Shown here piece by piece: positions 62,703-64,000 of a stretch of DNA of 64,000 nt. Position numbers and translations under genes: made by a program. Origin of the DNA: Taudactylus pleione (lineage: Eukaryota > Chordata > Amphibia > Anura > Myobatrachidae); assembly GCA_031769625.1 (NCBI GenBank), contig JAUIMM010000121.1, positions 13,636,001 to 13,700,000 on the forward strand, written 5' to 3'. A model generated the notes under the pieces. That model saw only the letters and a list, made by a program, of their open reading frames with translations, had not been told where the DNA came from and did no database searches. Position 1 is the stretch's first letter; each line of letters opens with the position of its first letter.

Positions 62703-64000
62703 CAGTATCATACGAGCATTATCTCTGACACGCTGGTGCTCTGAGTGAGAGAGGCATCGGCGCTGGCTTCACAGGGGCAATTGAATGTTCTCCAGGAGAG
62801 CTCTCCTTACACTGTACACTAAGCGCAGCTTTACAGAAGCTGTTTGCCTGAGCAAGGTTTGTGAAATGGAGAGTGCTAATACAACACAGACTGTTACACC
62901 CTCCTTAATAAATAGTTTGGCAGGGGTCATGGCAGATCTTACTTCTGAGTTAGCCGCCTCCCGTCGTGAACCGAGTAGACCTATACAGAACTTCTCACCC
63001 TTCTTTTCTAGCTACAGAACCAGCGTAGTCCGCTCAGTGGATAGCCATACCAGATAATGGGTTCTGCGTCTAAGTCTTTTGAGCCCGCAGTAAGTCGGCC
63101 GTCTAAGAAAAGTGCACTTCTGGCGGTTGTCTAGTCGGATGAGGATTCTGAAGCAAATCACTTGTCTCAGGAGGAGGAATGGGAGATGCTGGACAATTCT
63201 GATGTAGAGGCTTTTCTCAGGAACCTGAAGCAAAGGGAAATACTTCACATTTCTAACCCTGAGGCTTCAAATCGTTAAATGACTCCTTGTTTTGTAAGAA
63301 ACCGAAGTCTACTGTTACCTTTCCTGTTTCTCTCCAGTTAGACAAACAGATGGTGGCAGCCTGGAAACATCCGGACTGTAAGTTCCAGATCTCTAGGGAT
63401 TTTCTCTCCCTTTATCCTTTTCCAGCAGAAAACAAGTCATGGGGAGACGCCACCACCTGTGAATTCTTCAGTTTCTCATCTGTCAAAGAAAACTACGCTT
63501 CCAGTCCCAGGAGCTAATATGTTAAAAGAAAGTTCAGAGCGGAAATTGGAAACAACGTTGAAATCCATTTATACAGTTGCAGGCGCACTTCTCAGATTGG
63601 CCTTTGTCAGCTCCTGGGTCAACAAGGCAGTGGAGAAGTGGGCAGAACAGTTGGTGGACGGCCTAAAGTCAAACACTCTGTAGGCAGATCTTATCACCTT
63701 GGCAGAGCATATTCAGGAATCCACAGTATATTTGTGGGATGCCTCCAGAGATGTTGGTCAGGTAGGCTCGAGAATCTCTCCTTCGGCTTCTCTTTGTACA
63801 GTAGGCGGAAGGTGAATTGGTTGAAATCCTTCCTTTCACAGGTGATATTTTGTTTGGTCCAGAAATGGACAAGTGAAACTCTCTGGCCACGGGGTGTAAG
63901 AGCGCTTTTCTGCCTTCTTTGGCTCCAACTTCACGTCACTCGTTTCAAGGGCATACTTTTTTTTTTTTAGTTCCTTTCGAGCCTCAGTGAGATTGGTGGG
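62703..64000 (+). mobile_element. Divergent DIRS element H, gag region, runs off the window
   Basis: Sense-strand sequence starting near 62,703 with a short leader and a gag of a family clearly different from A-G, perhaps the same old family as the antisense pieces. No terminal repeat is recognisable at the junction. Confidence 0.65.
62866..63960 (+). pseudogene. DIRS H Gag (divergent, broken)
   Basis: ATG 62,866 gives MESANTTQTVTPSLINSLAG and a stop at 63,055. An acidic region follows in another frame, then PVSLQLDKQMVAAWKHPDCK (matching LSDQLVDHLEVAW), LYPFPAENKSWGDA, and, shifted, SSERKLETTLKSIYTVAGAL (matching RKVETCLKSIYSLSGAV), SSWVNKAVEKWAEQLVDGLK and a stop at 63,681. Later text matches GPDLDK poorly. 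The cysteine pairs of the younger Gags are not seen. Identity rests on the conserved LKSIY...GA motif and order. Confidence 0.65.

Noticed and set aside
1..64000. CRISPR array, prophage or bacterial operon
   Set aside because: Tandem repeats lack spacer structure. Gene content is eukaryotic with introns and retrotransposons.

Overview
The window looks like amphibian nuclear DNA, most likely from a frog. It holds the 3' end of one vertebrate gene, USP37, in widely spaced GT-AG exons. Almost everything else is retrotransposon: DIRS-type tyrosine-recombinase elements and Penelope-like elements (PLEs), plus micro- and minisatellites and small repeats. There are no operons, bacterial signals, tRNAs, rRNAs or CRISPR arrays. 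The species is inferred only from this repeat mix and gene style.

Layout. 1-1893: 3' part of DIRS element A. 1.9-6.05 kb: USP37 intron with repeat fragments, a 34-bp minisatellite and TA/TG microsatellites. 6,057-15,318: the last six USP37 coding exons, with ubiquitin-interacting motifs and the catalytic-histidine end of the peptidase domain. A whole DIRS element (B, 8,326-14,174) lies sense in the third intron. 15.3-17.2 kb: USP37 3' UTR and flank. From about 17.3 kb to 62.7 kb the window is a nest. Pieces of one old, minus-strand DIRS element of a divergent family appear as YR (17.3-18.88 kb), RNase H end (50.85-51.36 kb) and RT (60.61-61.16 and 62.48-62.70 kb), in the order expected for one element. 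Between them sit younger plus-strand DIRS copies C (18.92-25.03), D (25.56-39.92), E (39.92-50.85), F (51.36-56.37) and G (56.37-60.60). PLEs lie inside D (an inverted pair, 30.69-38.99), E (45.03-50.64) and the old element (61.16-62.48). 62.7-64.0 kb: a sense DIRS gag of a divergent family.

Each DIRS copy follows one plan: short inverted terminal repeat, leader, Gag, RT-RNase H, tyrosine recombinase (YR) in the -1 frame relative to RT-RNase H, then an internal complementary region (ICR) whose halves match the two element ends in reverse, then the 3' terminal repeat with an outer extension. All copies carry stops or frameshifts. The PLEs encode RT with a GIY-YIG endonuclease, and their 3' regions carry hammerhead-ribozyme-like motifs.

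Most notable are a set of hammerhead-like motifs in which core positions 3 and 8 differ between families but stay complementary, the reconstructable nesting order, and inverted DIRS segments that start at the ICR centre.
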